DNA of 64,000 nt from Chlamydia suis (GTDB lineage: Bacteria > Chlamydiota > Chlamydiia > Chlamydiales > Chlamydiaceae). The notes below the pieces were generated by a model. That model saw only the letters and a program-made list of their open reading frames with translations, searched no databases and had not been told where the DNA came from. The stretch spans positions 682,001 through 746,000 of the forward strand of contig NZ_LT821323.1 in assembly GCF_900169085.1 (NCBI RefSeq). The letters run 5' to 3'. A program made the translations under genes and the position numbers. This document shows, piece by piece, positions 38,111 to 47,657 of the stretch (position 1 is its first letter; each line of letters begins with the position of its first letter).

Positions 38111-38796
38111 CCTGTCTTCCAATTAATCATCGGCTTTCCCTGTTTTTTAAGCAGATAGTTAATTTTTGAAAAGTGGCAACACCCAAAGAATCCTCTGTGC
38201 GCAGCTAATGGAGAAGGATGCGGACAAGCGAGAACAGCATGTTGATGCTTAGTCTGAAAAAGAAGGTCGCATTTTTTCTTTGCAGCGCTTCCCCATAAAA
38301 CAAAAATAATGTGCTTTCTATTTAAAATTAACTTAGAGACGATCGCATCAGTAAAATGTTCCCATCCTTGTCCCGCATGAGAGAAGGCTTCTCCAGCGCG
38401 AACCGTTAATACCGTATTCAAAAGAAGAACTCCCTGATCTGCCCATGTTTGCAAGCAGCCGATTTTATTATGAATCCCCAAGTCTGTTTGCAATTCTCGA
38501 AAAATATTTTTTAAAGAAGGCGGTAAAGCCTGCCCCTCTGGAACACTGAAACTTAACCCGTGTGCTTGCCCCTCTCCATGATAAGGATCCTGTCCAAGAA
38601 TAACCACCTGCACTTGATCAAAAGGAGTGCTTTGCAGAGCAGAAAAAACGCACTCTTTTTTAGGATAAACAGTGGTTCTTGCATACTCGCTCTTTAAAAA
38701 AGCAAGCAACTGAGACCAATATGGCCGAGACCACTCATCTTTAAGCTGTTCTTGCCAAGACTGGGGGAGTTGCTCTATAGTAAAAGCCTCGTGCAT
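38107..38796 (-). CDS. ung: Uracil-DNA glycosylase
   Basis: Removes uracil from DNA. The 229-aa family-1 UDG has the water-activating motif [45 protein letters not shown] and the Leu-loop motif [18 protein letters not shown]. The ATG at 38796 sits after AAAGGAG; the frame from 38817 adds seven residues. It is divergent from the helicase gene and followed by the overlapping small gene. Orthologue of CT607. Confidence 0.97.
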   Translation of the reverse strand: MHEAFTIEQLPQSWQEQLKDEWSRPYWSQLLAFLKSEYARTTVYPKKECVFSALQSTPFDQVQVVILGQDPYHGEGQAHGLSFSVPEGQALPPSLKNIFRELQTDLGIHNKIGCLQTWADQGVLLLNTVLTVRAGEAFSHAGQGWEHFTDAIVSKLILNRKHIIFVLWGSAAKKKCDLLFQTKHQHAVLACPHPSPLAAHRGFFGCCHFSKINYLLKKQGKPMINWKTG

Positions 38797-38877
38797 AAGC
38801 TCTCCTTTATCTGACACTCAGAGTATATGCATTCTCGAAAATTTTCTTCGAACCCGAAAAAAATATATTACGTACGT

Positions 38878-40782
38878 ATGCTTACATCAGAATTAAATGC
38901 AGCACAAGTTGCCGCCGTTACCGCGCCATTACAACCTGTCCTTGTTTTAGCAGGAGCCGGAGCAGGAAAAACCAGAGTAGTATCTCATCGGATCCTTTAT
39001 CTTATTGAAGAAGCTCAGCTAGACCCAAAGCAAATTTTGGCGATTACCTTCACCAATAAAGCTGCAAATGAACTGAAAGAACGCGTCCAAACACAATGCC
39101 ATTCCTTAAAACATAAAGGCGTGCCCATGGTGAGCACCTTCCATAGCCTTGGTGTTTATATTCTTCGACGCTCTATTCAATTGTTAGATAGACAGCAAAA
39201 TTTTGCCATTTATGACCAAGGGGATTCTGAAAAATTAATTAAGCAATGTTTACGTAAACTTAATCTCGATAAAAAGCTTTGCAGCGCCATGCAGTTTACG
39301 ATCTCTCAGGCAAAGAACCGCTTACAAAATCCTGAGGATCTTGATCCTAGAGAGTTCCCAGACCCTGCTCGTGCAGTTTACGAGGAATACCAAGAACAAT
39401 TGCGCGCTGCAAACGCTTTAGACTTTGATGATCTTTTATTTTTAACAGAAAAGCTTCTCCGTTTGCCAGAAATCCAACAAGAGTATGCTAACCTCTGGAA
39501 AGCTTTATTAATCGATGAGTACCAAGATACCAACCACGCACAATACCTAATTGCTAAACGTCTCGCCGCTTCTCATAATAATATTTTTGTTGTTGGTGAC
39601 CCGGACCAATCCATATACTCTTGGCGAGGCGCCAATATCTCTAATATTTTAAACTTTGAACAAGACTATCCGAAGGCTTTAGTCGTTCGTTTAGAAGAAA
39701 ACTATCGTTCCTGTGGAACCATCCTTGAAGCTGCTAATGCTCTCATTAAAAATAACTCCGCTCGTCTAGACAAAACGTTACGCAGCGTAAAAGGGCCTGG
39801 AGATAAAATTTTTTGTTTCACAGGAAAAAATGATCGTGACGAAGCGGAGCAGGTTTTAACCGAAATTTCTAATCTCCATGCGTACCAAGACATCCCCCTG
39901 TCTCATATGTGCATTTTGTATCGAACCAACTTTCAATCGCAATCCTTCGAAGCCGCTCTTCTCAAGCGGGGATATCCCTATGAAATTATAGGAGGAATTT
40001 CCTTCTACAAACGCCAAGAAATTCAAGATATCCTTGCTTTCTTGCGTTTATTTTCCAACAACTATGATATGGCCGCTTTCGAACGTACGGTAGGACTCAA
40101 GAAATGCGGCATTGGGCCCACAACCTTAGCAGCTCTTATGCAGTACGCGAAAACCGAAGATCTACCAATTCTACAAGCGTGCTGGGATGTTTTGGAGAAA
40201 AAAAATATCCGCTTAAATAAAAAACAACAACAAGGGCTCTTCACATACCTTACCTATTTCCATCAAATGGAACAGCTTTACGGAAACTGCGAGCTTCATG
40301 AATTTATCAATGAGACTATTCGTATTACCGATTACCTCTCCACTCTTAAGGAAGACCCCGAAACTTATGAAGATAGAAAAAACAACCTAGAGCAGCTGCT
40401 AGCAGAAACACAGGTATGGGGAAAAAGCAGCGAAAATCTTCCAAACTTTTTAGAAGATTTGGCTTTAAAAAGCTCTGCAGATGAGACTGCAAGTTCCAAT
40501 GATTGCCTCAAACTCATGACTATCCACAATAGTAAAGGGTTAGAATTCCCTGTAGTCTTTCTTGTTGGACTCGAAGAGAACTTACTGCCCCATGCAAACT
40601 CTAAAGGCATGCATGAAAATATTGAAGAGGAACGGAGATTATGCTACGTGGGAATTACCCGAGCACAAGAGTATCTTTACTTATCTCGAGCAAAAACCCG
40701 ATTCCTTTGGGGAACGGAACGCACAATGGTCCCCAGCAGATTTATTAGTGAGCTTCCTAGAGCTCTTTTAAAATTTGTTTAA
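38878..40782 (+). CDS. uvrD: UvrD/PcrA/Rep-type DNA helicase
   Basis: A 634-aa superfamily 1A 3'-5' helicase. Motifs in order: Q motif LNAAQVAAV, Walker A (AGAGAGKTRVVSHRI), Ia (ITFTNKAANELKERV), II (IDEYQDTNHAQ), III (VGDPDQSIYSWRGA), IV (RLEENYRS), V (MTIHNSKGLEFPVVFLVGLEE) and VI (EEERRLCYVGITRA). It acts in repair and replication-fork processing. The ATG at 38878 gives the family N-terminus; the longer frame from 38827 is not conserved. It is followed 3 bp later by rpoN. Orthologue of CT608. Confidence 0.96.
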   Translation: MLTSELNAAQVAAVTAPLQPVLVLAGAGAGKTRVVSHRILYLIEEAQLDPKQILAITFTNKAANELKERVQTQCHSLKHKGVPMVSTFHSLGVYILRRSIQLLDRQQNFAIYDQGDSEKLIKQCLRKLNLDKKLCSAMQFTISQAKNRLQNPEDLDPREFPDPARAVYEEYQEQLRAANALDFDDLLFLTEKLLRLPEIQQEYANLWKALLIDEYQDTNHAQYLIAKRLAASHNNIFVVGDPDQSIYSWRGANISNILNFEQDYPKALVVRLEENYRSCGTILEAANALIKNNSARLDKTLRSVKGPGDKIFCFTGKNDRDEAEQVLTEISNLHAYQDIPLSHMCILYRTNFQSQSFEAALLKRGYPYEIIGGISFYKRQEIQDILAFLRLFSNNYDMAAFERTVGLKKCGIGPTTLAALMQYAKTEDLPILQACWDVLEKKNIRLNKKQQQGLFTYLTYFHQMEQLYGNCELHEFINETIRITDYLSTLKEDPETYEDRKNNLEQLLAETQVWGKSSENLPNFLEDLALKSSADETASSNDCLKLMTIHNSKGLEFPVVFLVGLEENLLPHANSKGMHENIEEERRLCYVGITRAQEYLYLSRAKTRFLWGTERTMVPSRFISELPRALLKFV

Positions 40783-40785
40783 CCT

Positions 40786-42069
40786 ATGTTGCATCAGCAT
40801 CGAACAGCATCTGTAACGCTTTGTCCTTCTTTACACATTCAACAAGGGTTGGACATGTTACAGATGCCCGTTGCTGATCTTTCTGCATTTGTATCTCAGC
40901 AAATTACCATCAATCCCTGTTTCGATCTCGATTCTTTAGACTCCCCACCAGATAGCTTTTCCTTTTTTCCTCTTAACGACCAACATCCTTTTACCGAAAC
41001 GCTTTCCTCGCATCTTTTTCGACAAATAGAGGAACATTTTCCCCTTCCTCAAGAACGTATTATAGCGCAATACATCGTGGGGAACCTTTCTCCGGAAGGA
41101 TTTTTTCTGGACGACCCCTCTCTCTCAGCTTTAGATTTAGGAGTCTCTCCGCTCCTTTTTCAAACCATCTGGCATCGTATTCAGCAATTGCATCCTTTAG
41201 GAATAGCCTCTCCTTCCTTACAATCTTATTGGTTATCTTTATTGGAAGGTTCTTCTCACAAAGAGGCTTTAACGATTATCCGTCAGCACTTTTCCCGATT
41301 AGCTCGTTGTGATTTTGCCGCCATCTCTAAGAAAATGCGCATTCCCGTAGCAGATATTCTCGCTTTTCTCAGACAAGCTCTTGCTTCTATCCCCTGGTGT
41401 CCAGCTGCAGGTTTTTCCCATTCACACAAAACTCCCAATCCTGCTCTTCCAGATGCTTATCTTTCTTTTTCCCAAGAGGCTGTTTGGGAAATCTCCATTA
41501 ACAAAGATTTTCTTCCTCCCATAAAACTTAACCCCTCCGTGCTGCACATTTACGACACACTTCCCCGAGATGATAAGGGCCATTTATCGCAACACATTCG
41601 TTCTGCCAAACATCTCCTTCGCAACATAAAAAAACGAGAAGAGACCCTATTGGCTATCCTTCAAGTTGTAATCCCCTATCAAGAAGAATTTCTTCTTAAC
41701 AAACGCTCTTATCCTAAAGCTTTTTCCGTAAAACAAGTTGCTCAAGAACTCTCTTTTCATGAAACAACAATTTGTCGCGCGATTGATAATAAAATGCTCG
41801 CGACTCCTATCGGTTTGATCTCCATGCGATCGCTATTTCCACAGGCTGTTGGAAATTGTCCCGATCAATCTAAAGCGACTATCTTACATTGGATACATCA
41901 GTGGATTTCTACAGAAAAACATCCCTTATCTGATGCGGCTATCAGCCAAAAAATTCTGGCGAAGGGAATTCCTTGTGCTCGTCGTACGGTAGCGAAATAT
42001 CGTTCGCAACTAAACATCCCTCCGGCACATCAGCGAAAGCACCTATGCTCTTCCCTAACAACATCATAA
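40786..42069 (+). CDS. rpoN: RNA polymerase sigma-54 factor
   Basis: Sigma factor for -24/-12 promoters that require an NtrC-type activator. The 427-aa protein has the N-terminal activator-interacting region (LCPSLHIQQGLDMLQM), a core-binding domain, a helix-turn-helix (SVKQVAQELSFHETTICRAIDNK) and a C-terminal RpoN box in the form ARRTVAKYR. It is somewhat shorter than the E. coli protein (477 aa), lacking most of the acidic region II. It starts 3 bp after the helicase stop and ends before the terminator at 42086. Orthologue of CT609. Confidence 0.95.
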   Translation: MLHQHRTASVTLCPSLHIQQGLDMLQMPVADLSAFVSQQITINPCFDLDSLDSPPDSFSFFPLNDQHPFTETLSSHLFRQIEEHFPLPQERIIAQYIVGNLSPEGFFLDDPSLSALDLGVSPLLFQTIWHRIQQLHPLGIASPSLQSYWLSLLEGSSHKEALTIIRQHFSRLARCDFAAISKKMRIPVADILAFLRQALASIPWCPAAGFSHSHKTPNPALPDAYLSFSQEAVWEISINKDFLPPIKLNPSVLHIYDTLPRDDKGHLSQHIRSAKHLLRNIKKREETLLAILQVVIPYQEEFLLNKRSYPKAFSVKQVAQELSFHETTICRAIDNKMLATPIGLISMRSLFPQAVGNCPDQSKATILHWIHQWISTEKHPLSDAAISQKILAKGIPCARRTVAKYRSQLNIPPAHQRKHLCSSLTTS

Positions 42070-42085
42070 TAGGAATCTATCTCTA

Positions 42086-42112
42086 CATGTAAAGCGGCTT
42101 TACATGCCTTTT
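42086..42112 (+). terminator. Terminator of the uvrD-rpoN unit
   Basis: A 9-bp perfect stem (CATGTAAAG at 42086-42094 with 42098-42106), a 3-nt loop and CCTTTT after it. Confidence 0.8.
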
Positions 42113-42115
42113 ATA

Positions 42116-42144
42116 AGAAAAACCCCAGAACACGTGTTCTGGGG
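42116..42144 (-). terminator. Terminator of the folate/CADD unit (minus strand)
   Basis: A 22-nt perfect palindrome at 42123-42144 followed, on the minus strand, by a T-run (complement of 42116-42122). It stands back to back with the rpoN terminator. Confidence 0.85.
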
Positions 42145-42166
42145 CAAACAGATACAACTCGCGACC

Positions 42167-42853
42167 TTAACAACACGTGGGTTTGTGGCAATGGCAGCAA
42201 GCTGCAGGCTCTAAAAAGGAATCTAAAAAGCCATACAAAGATTGTGTTACTTCTCGTGAAGCTTCTAAAACTTGCTCGCTGTCATCTTTGGATAACATCT
42301 CAATCAAAGCCCGCTCTTCGCTAGCATGCCGAACATCTGCTTCCTCATGCTCTGTGAAATAAGCATAATCTTCTGGTTGAGAAAAACCAAAAAACTCCTT
42401 CAGCCCTCGGATTTTCTCCTTAGCTACACAAGGAATCTGACTCTCATAAGAATATAAAGCTGCAACTCCTGCTGCCAGAGAATCCCCTGTGCACCATCGC
42501 ATGAACGTTGCCACCTTAGCTTTTGCTGCTTCACTAGGTTCATGCGCCTCTAACTCTTCTGGAGAAACGCCAAGGGCAAAAACAAACTGCTTCCATAAAT
42601 CAATATGATTAGGATAACCGTTCTCTTCATCCATCAAGTTATCTAACAATAACTTTCGAGCCTTTAAATCATCACAGCGACTATGAATAGCAGATAAATA
42701 TTTCGGAAAAGCTTTGATATGCAGATAGTAATCTTTTGCATAAGCTTGTAACTGTTCTTTCGTGAGTTCCCCTTTTGACCATTTCATATAAAAAGGGTGG
42801 TCCAACATATGTTTGTTTTGAATAATTGAATCTAGCTGATCTAAAAAATTCAC
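42167..42853 (-). CDS. CADD, self-sacrificing pABA synthase (haem-oxygenase-like di-iron protein)
   Basis: A 228-aa all-helical protein of the TenA/haem-oxygenase fold. In C. trachomatis CADD (CT610) replaces PabABC, making p-aminobenzoate from its own tyrosine with a metal cofactor; it was first described as a death-domain-associating protein. Candidate metal ligands are conserved: DEENGYPNHIDLW, ALYSYESQIP and EHEEADVRHA. Start is GTG at 42853, 5 nt after AAAGGAG, which overlaps the CT611-type stop; the longer frame from 42928 is unsupported. The C-terminus is unusually Cys/His-rich (ACCHCHKPTCC). It is last gene of the folate block, which fits the pABA role. Confidence 0.94.
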   Translation of the reverse strand: MNFLDQLDSIIQNKHMLDHPFYMKWSKGELTKEQLQAYAKDYYLHIKAFPKYLSAIHSRCDDLKARKLLLDNLMDEENGYPNHIDLWKQFVFALGVSPEELEAHEPSEAAKAKVATFMRWCTGDSLAAGVAALYSYESQIPCVAKEKIRGLKEFFGFSQPEDYAYFTEHEEADVRHASEERALIEMLSKDDSEQVLEASREVTQSLYGFLDSFLEPAACCHCHKPTCC

Positions 42854-42863
42854 GATCACTCCT

Positions 42864-43595
42864 TTATTCCTTTTCTTGATTCCACAAAACCGCTTGCAAA
42901 AGCGGCCCGTATAAATCCTCTGTTTCATCTATGCGCAAGGAAAAGTACTCTTCTTGGGAAGTCGGGTGCTGATGATACACAACCTTAGGCGCTTGTTCAA
43001 TCACCGCTAAAGGCGTTTGCTCATTCCCTTCCCCCATACAGACAACGGCCGCTACCGCTAAAGCATCCACAAGATTACTCTGAGTCATCTGCAAGGGTCG
43101 ACCAAAACAATCTGGAGATCCTACATAATTATGCAAAGGAGAAAAACCATACCAACATAATCCTATCCCCAATACTCCTCGCCGCATAGGCGTAGTATGG
43201 CTGTCTGTAATAATGACACCTAACTCTTTCACCCTAAAAACTTTTTTTAACCACTCTCCGATTTGATTACACGACCTTAAAAGATTTTTAGGATATAAAA
43301 CAAAGGCTTGATCTGTATTGGATTCATCAATTCCTGCAGAAGGAATCAAAATACCTTCTTTTTTCGTTAGATAGATGCCGCTTTTTTCGCAAAATAAATA
43401 AGCCTCGGCCTCTTTTTTAATCAGTTCAGCCTTGCTCACCTGAGCATCCGCAACAGATCCTTCACATAAACTGACAATCTTCGAAGAGATGGCTACTATA
43501 CTCCGTTCTTGAAGAGTCGGCAAGGCTTCTTGCAAAATCTCCTGCAGCGAATCCTGAGCAACCACTCTACGAGTTTTAATCGGCGTAATTTTCAT
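42864..43595 (-). CDS. CofE-like gamma-glutamyl ligase, folate glutamylation candidate
   Basis: A 243-aa protein of the F420-0:gamma-glutamyl ligase (CofE, COG1478) family: ITPIKTRRV, ERSIVAISSKIVSLCEG, VITDSHTTPMRRGVLGIGLCWYGF and NLVDALAVAAVVCMGEGNEQTPLAVIE are family blocks. Chlamydia makes no F420. Published complementation work proposes that this protein (CT611) acts as a folylpolyglutamate synthase in place of FolC, and its position inside the folate block agrees. The ATG at 43595 overlaps the end of folA by 20 bp. It is followed by CADD. Confidence 0.88.
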   Translation of the reverse strand: MKITPIKTRRVVAQDSLQEILQEALPTLQERSIVAISSKIVSLCEGSVADAQVSKAELIKKEAEAYLFCEKSGIYLTKKEGILIPSAGIDESNTDQAFVLYPKNLLRSCNQIGEWLKKVFRVKELGVIITDSHTTPMRRGVLGIGLCWYGFSPLHNYVGSPDCFGRPLQMTQSNLVDALAVAAVVCMGEGNEQTPLAVIEQAPKVVYHQHPTSQEEYFSLRIDETEDLYGPLLQAVLWNQEKE

Positions 43596-44046
43596 AATAA
43601 TAAATAGCAAAATTTTCTGTTTGGCGAATACGCTTCCTTTTCCAGCCCAACAAGTGCTTTACAGGGAAATAGGTATCTCCCGGATACGTTTTTTGTATAT
43701 GCGTCACAAAACAAGCTTTCAGAAGGTTCTGCTGAAAAAAACACTCAAAGAGCTCCGCCCCCCCTATTAAGAAAGGAGAGTCTAGTGACAGCTTTTCATA
43801 CTCTGCTAAGGAAGAAATCCACACCCCTTGAGATAATCTGTGTTTTTGAGAAAAAACAACCACAGTGCGACCACACTTATACTTATCGGGAAGAGACTCC
43901 CAAGTCTTTCTTCCCATAATAATCGGGTGGTGTTGAATCGTTTCTGCAAAGAAGCGTAGATCCTCCGGATAACTCCAGGGGAGCTTTCCTGAAGCTCCCA
44001 TCACTCCTCGAGGATCAATAGCAACAATGCCTGTTGCTTGAATCAT
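43576..44046 (-). CDS. folA: Dihydrofolate reductase
   Basis: Reduces dihydrofolate to tetrahydrofolate. The 156-aa length is normal. Motifs: GIVAIDPRGVMGASGKLPWSYPEDLRFF (with the Asp or Glu of the active site), IIMGRKTWESLP, FLIGGAELFE and TYFPV. The start overlaps the folKP stop by 4 bp (ATGA). It is embedded between folKP and the CofE-like gene. Orthologue of CT612. Confidence 0.95.
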   Translation of the reverse strand: MIQATGIVAIDPRGVMGASGKLPWSYPEDLRFFAETIQHHPIIMGRKTWESLPDKYKCGRTVVVFSQKHRLSQGVWISSLAEYEKLSLDSPFLIGGAELFECFFQQNLLKACFVTHIQKTYPGDTYFPVKHLLGWKRKRIRQTENFAIYYYENYAD

Positions 44047-45395
44047 ACGGGCATTCCAGCCCAGGCAGCAGCAGCTAAAGCCCGTCTGTTCCCTTCAACT
44101 TGATGTACTCGCAGATAATCGACTCCTCGATCATGAAGAGCTACAGAACACCCTATAGTTTCCCAATCTCGATCCTGGTAACTGAATCGGCCCAACAGAC
44201 TCAAGCAGGATTTTCTAGAATGCCCAATCAATACAGGGCATTCTAAAACACGCTTGAACTGCTCCACCCCTTCCATAAGCAGCATGGATTGAACTGGAGT
44301 CTTCCCAAAGCTTATGCCCGGATCAAACACTACCTGCCAGCTTGTATCAAGGCCAATTTGAGCAAAAGTTTCTAATTGAGATTCTCCCCAACGCAACATC
44401 TGGGTAACAGGAGATTCCTCATAAGAAAGCACACAATCAGGCCTTGGAGGCAAGGAGCAAGAGTGATTGATTAACAGTCGGAGTCCAAACTCTTTCGCTA
44501 AATGAGCCATTTCCAAAGATCCCCCAGAAACGTCATTTATCCAACGAATCGGAAATATCTCAATAGCGCGTCGAATGATTTCTGGCCTAAAAGTATCTAT
44601 CGACACATCCGGGTATTGTTTTGCCCCTTTCCAGCGCTCTGCTAATAGCTGCAAAACAGGCTCTAAACGCCCCCACTCTTGCTCCACATTTCCTAGATCT
44701 TTCACTCGAGGATTCGTAGCTTGAGCCCCTAGATCGATAATAGAAGCTCCCTCTGCAAATAACCGCTCTGCATGCGCAGCAGCCCTTCTTGCTTCCAAGA
44801 ACAACCCTGTATCGGAGATTGAGTTATCGGTGATGTTAACTACTCCCATAATCTGAGTTGCTGGACCAAAGCTTCCTAAAACCTCTCCTTCAGCTAGCGG
44901 ATAGATAGCGGCAAGCTCCGCAAAGGTCTTCCCATTACAAGGAGATCCCTCAAGATAAAAGCGACGATAAGGACACAAAGAAGCTATCAGAGAAATAAGA
45001 AAAGGTCTTTCTAACAGTCTAGGATGAGGAACTGTGCACGTTTCGCTATGGAAAGCAAACGTTTCATCCCCATAAAGAATCACATCAATATCAATAGGCC
45101 GTGGGCCCCATTTCAATGAAAAATCTCTTCCAAACGCCCGCTCAATCACCTTACATTCTCTGACCAGCTCATCCGGAGATAATTGCGTTTCTCCTATAGC
45201 AACACAATTGAAATAGGGAAGATCCCACTCCTTCGGAGACCCTTCTAACAGTATGGCTTTGGTCTCAAGAATCACGGAGCTTTTTAAATTCTTAATCCCC
45301 GCTTTTTTTAAGCATGCGAAAGCACGTCTTATGTATTCGTGCCGGTTACCTAAATTCGAGCCGAAACTCAAACAAACAAAATTCCAAGCAGTCAC
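44043..45395 (-). CDS. folKP: Bifunctional HPPK-DHPS (FolK-FolP fusion)
   Basis: A 450-aa fusion. Residues 1 to about 160 are 6-hydroxymethyl-dihydropterin pyrophosphokinase (SFGSNLGNRHEYIRRA, FGRDFSLKWGPRPIDIDVILYG, VPHPRLLERPFLISLIA). Residues from about 178 are dihydropteroate synthase (IMGVVNITDNSISDTGLF, GASIIDLGAQATNP, SIDTFRPE, WINDVSGG, DPGISFGKT, GHSRKSCLS). The DHPS substrate is pABA, supplied by CADD. GTG start at 45395 overlaps the folB stop (GTGA), and the stop overlaps folA. Orthologue of CT613. Confidence 0.95.
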   Translation of the reverse strand: MTAWNFVCLSFGSNLGNRHEYIRRAFACLKKAGIKNLKSSVILETKAILLEGSPKEWDLPYFNCVAIGETQLSPDELVRECKVIERAFGRDFSLKWGPRPIDIDVILYGDETFAFHSETCTVPHPRLLERPFLISLIASLCPYRRFYLEGSPCNGKTFAELAAIYPLAEGEVLGSFGPATQIMGVVNITDNSISDTGLFLEARRAAAHAERLFAEGASIIDLGAQATNPRVKDLGNVEQEWGRLEPVLQLLAERWKGAKQYPDVSIDTFRPEIIRRAIEIFPIRWINDVSGGSLEMAHLAKEFGLRLLINHSCSLPPRPDCVLSYEESPVTQMLRWGESQLETFAQIGLDTSWQVVFDPGISFGKTPVQSMLLMEGVEQFKRVLECPVLIGHSRKSCLSLLGRFSYQDRDWETIGCSVALHDRGVDYLRVHQVEGNRRALAAAAWAGMPV

Positions 45396-45760
45396 AGAAC
45401 CTCTCTACCTATGCTAAAACTCACAGGGCCTAACAAATCTGGGATCGGTGGACGCTCTTTACTCACTCGTAAATCAATCCTACTAACCTGTCCCGCTAAA
45501 GCCTCTTCTAATTTTTCCAGCAAAACCTTAGCTAAACGTTCTATTAAAGCACAGGGATTACTTGTTAACGTCTTTTCAATAAGAGAGACAAGCGCCGCGT
45601 AACAAACGCCATCAGAAAGTTCATCCGAAGAACATGCCTTGGGTTCCTCTTTAAAAATAAGAGATACGGAAACAAGAATCGGCTGCGCATGGTGCCGCTC
45701 CTGTTCTGTAACTCCCATCGATACCCACACACGAAAATCAGTTATGTCTAACCGATACAA
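45392..45760 (-). CDS. folB: Dihydroneopterin aldolase
   Basis: A 122-aa protein of the FolB/FolX tunnelling fold: YRLDITDFRVWVSMGVTEQERHHAQPILVSV is the N-terminal signature, with Glu20 of the active site region, and VSKERPPIPDLLGPVSFSI near the end. It forms hydroxymethyl-dihydropterin from dihydroneopterin, the substrate of FolK. The start is TTG at 45760, supported by AAGGAG 6 nt upstream. It is first of the five-gene folate block, 24 bp after rpoD. Orthologue of CT614, annotated folX. Confidence 0.9.
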   Translation of the reverse strand: MYRLDITDFRVWVSMGVTEQERHHAQPILVSVSLIFKEEPKACSSDELSDGVCYAALVSLIEKTLTSNPCALIERLAKVLLEKLEEALAGQVSRIDLRVSKERPPIPDLLGPVSFSIGREVL

Positions 45761-45784
45761 CCAGACTCCTTCTAAAAAGAAAGA

Positions 45785-47500
45785 TTAATTCTTATAACTC
45801 TTAACTTTACCCGAGCCACTCTTCTCTTCTTCCAACAGATCTAGGAATGCTCGCAGCTGTTTAGAACGAATGGGGTGACGCATTTTCCGCAAAGCCTTGG
45901 CTTCAATTTGTCGAATCCGCTCTCGCGTCACATTAAATGCGGAACCCACCTCTTCTAAAGTTTTGGGCCGACCATCTAAAAGACCAAACCGATGGATCAA
46001 AACAAAACGCTCTCGGTCGGTAAGAGTCTTTAAGACCTCTTTCATTTTGTCTTTCAGCATAGAATAGCCCGTCGCTTCTGCCGGGGATTCAACAGCGGTA
46101 TCTTCCAAGAAATCCCCAAAGAAGCTCTCCCCGCCTTCTCCGACTTCTGCCTGCAAAGAAATTGGATGCTGGGCTATTTTATAAATCTCTCGAACACGAT
46201 CTGGAGTAAAACCAAGTTCTTCTCCCAATTCTTCAGGAGTAGGCTCCTTTCCTGTTTCCATCATTAATTTTTTGGCTCCACGAAGCACCTTATTAATGGT
46301 TTCGATCATATGAACAGGAATCCGAATGGTTCTCGCCTGATCAGCGATCGCTCGCGTCACAGCTTGACGAATCCACCAAGTGGCATAAGTAGAAAACTTA
46401 TAACCCCGACGATATTCAAATTTTTCCACAGCTTTCATTAAGCCCATATTTCCTTCTTGAATCAGATCTAAGAAGGACAACCCTCGGTTAGTATATTTTT
46501 TTGCGATCGAGATTACTAACCGTAGATTGGATTCCACCATTTCTTTCTTAGCTTCCTGGCTTTTATCCATCCAACGCTGCAACATCCGAACATCTTTTTT
46601 AAACTCTTCAAGAGTTCTTCCTGCAGCTACTTCTCGCTTGTAAAGCTTACGTCGCGCAGCAGCAAGTTTGGCTGCCGCGAACTTATTTCTTTCTGCGCGG
46701 ACTTTCAAATCATTAATTTGCTGTTCTAGCTGTAAAAATGAATCATAGGCTTTAAAAACGACCTCTCCAAAATCCTCTGTCACATTGTGACGGCAATGAA
46801 AACATCGCAAATATGCCTGTGTCCGAATACGACATTTTTCCAGCTCGTCGTTCAGTCTAGCCTGATCTTGTTTGGACAACGCTGGATCTCTTAACGCAAG
46901 AAGACGTTCCTCTAGATAAGCATCCTCTTCCTTAAGTAAAGAAATTAGTTTCGGCAAAAGATTTAAAAAATGTGTTTTGTCTTCTACCTCTTTCTCAGAA
47001 ACAATTTTATCAAATCGTTCCTTACCGTTGATTAAATATTGTGCGATAGAAACAGCCTCTTTGGTCGAGTAGCGAAAACGCAAAATAATTCTCTCTATCT
47101 GTACTTGAGCCTTTTCTATCCTTTTAGAAATTTCTACTTCTTCTTCCCTAGTGAGAAGAGGTACTGTACCCATTTCTTTTAGATACATCCGGACAGGATC
47201 ATCCGGCGTTCCTTCAGAACGTTTAGCCAACCCCTCTAGCTCTTTGGCTTCTTTCTTCCTTTCTTTCTGCCGCTCTACGTCCGCTTGGTTCAAGACTTGA
47301 ACATCCATCCCCGCAAGGAAAATTAAAACTTGATCTATCTGTTCGGGCGTATCGAAAGAGGGAGGAAGAATTTCATTAATTTCTTCATACGTAATGAACC
47401 CCTGATCCTTAGCAAGAGTCACCAACTCTTCTAATTTTCTTTGGATTTCTTCTTCTTGGGCTGCCCCAGCAGCTTGACTATCTAGCGTATCCATGCGCAT
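45785..47500 (-). CDS. rpoD: Primary RNA polymerase sigma factor (sigma-66)
   Basis: The 571-aa housekeeping sigma factor. Region 1.1 is helical and acidic; region 1.2 includes [30 protein letters not shown]; region 2 includes [64 protein letters not shown] (read in two parts across the motif); region 3 has [11 protein letters not shown]; and region 4 has the -35-binding helix-turn-helix with [18 protein letters not shown]. It directs most chlamydial promoters. Upstream of the folate block on the same strand. Orthologue of CT615. Confidence 0.97.
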   Translation of the reverse strand: MRMDTLDSQAAGAAQEEEIQRKLEELVTLAKDQGFITYEEINEILPPSFDTPEQIDQVLIFLAGMDVQVLNQADVERQKERKKEAKELEGLAKRSEGTPDDPVRMYLKEMGTVPLLTREEEVEISKRIEKAQVQIERIILRFRYSTKEAVSIAQYLINGKERFDKIVSEKEVEDKTHFLNLLPKLISLLKEEDAYLEERLLALRDPALSKQDQARLNDELEKCRIRTQAYLRCFHCRHNVTEDFGEVVFKAYDSFLQLEQQINDLKVRAERNKFAAAKLAAARRKLYKREVAAGRTLEEFKKDVRMLQRWMDKSQEAKKEMVESNLRLVISIAKKYTNRGLSFLDLIQEGNMGLMKAVEKFEYRRGYKFSTYATWWIRQAVTRAIADQARTIRIPVHMIETINKVLRGAKKLMMETGKEPTPEELGEELGFTPDRVREIYKIAQHPISLQAEVGEGGESFFGDFLEDTAVESPAEATGYSMLKDKMKEVLKTLTDRERFVLIHRFGLLDGRPKTLEEVGSAFNVTRERIRQIEAKALRKMRHPIRSKQLRAFLDLLEEEKSGSGKVKSYKN

Positions 47501-47657
47501 GCTAACAAATTAAAAACTAAGGAAAAAATCGGCCTAGAAAGTGACAGTCTATCTTAAGAAAAACAAGAAATCTAGGGATTTTTGTGATAAAACTAGCCGG
47601 TTGACCAGATTCTGGCCTAAAAACACCTCTCACACCAACTTTCTTCTCGATCGGTTT

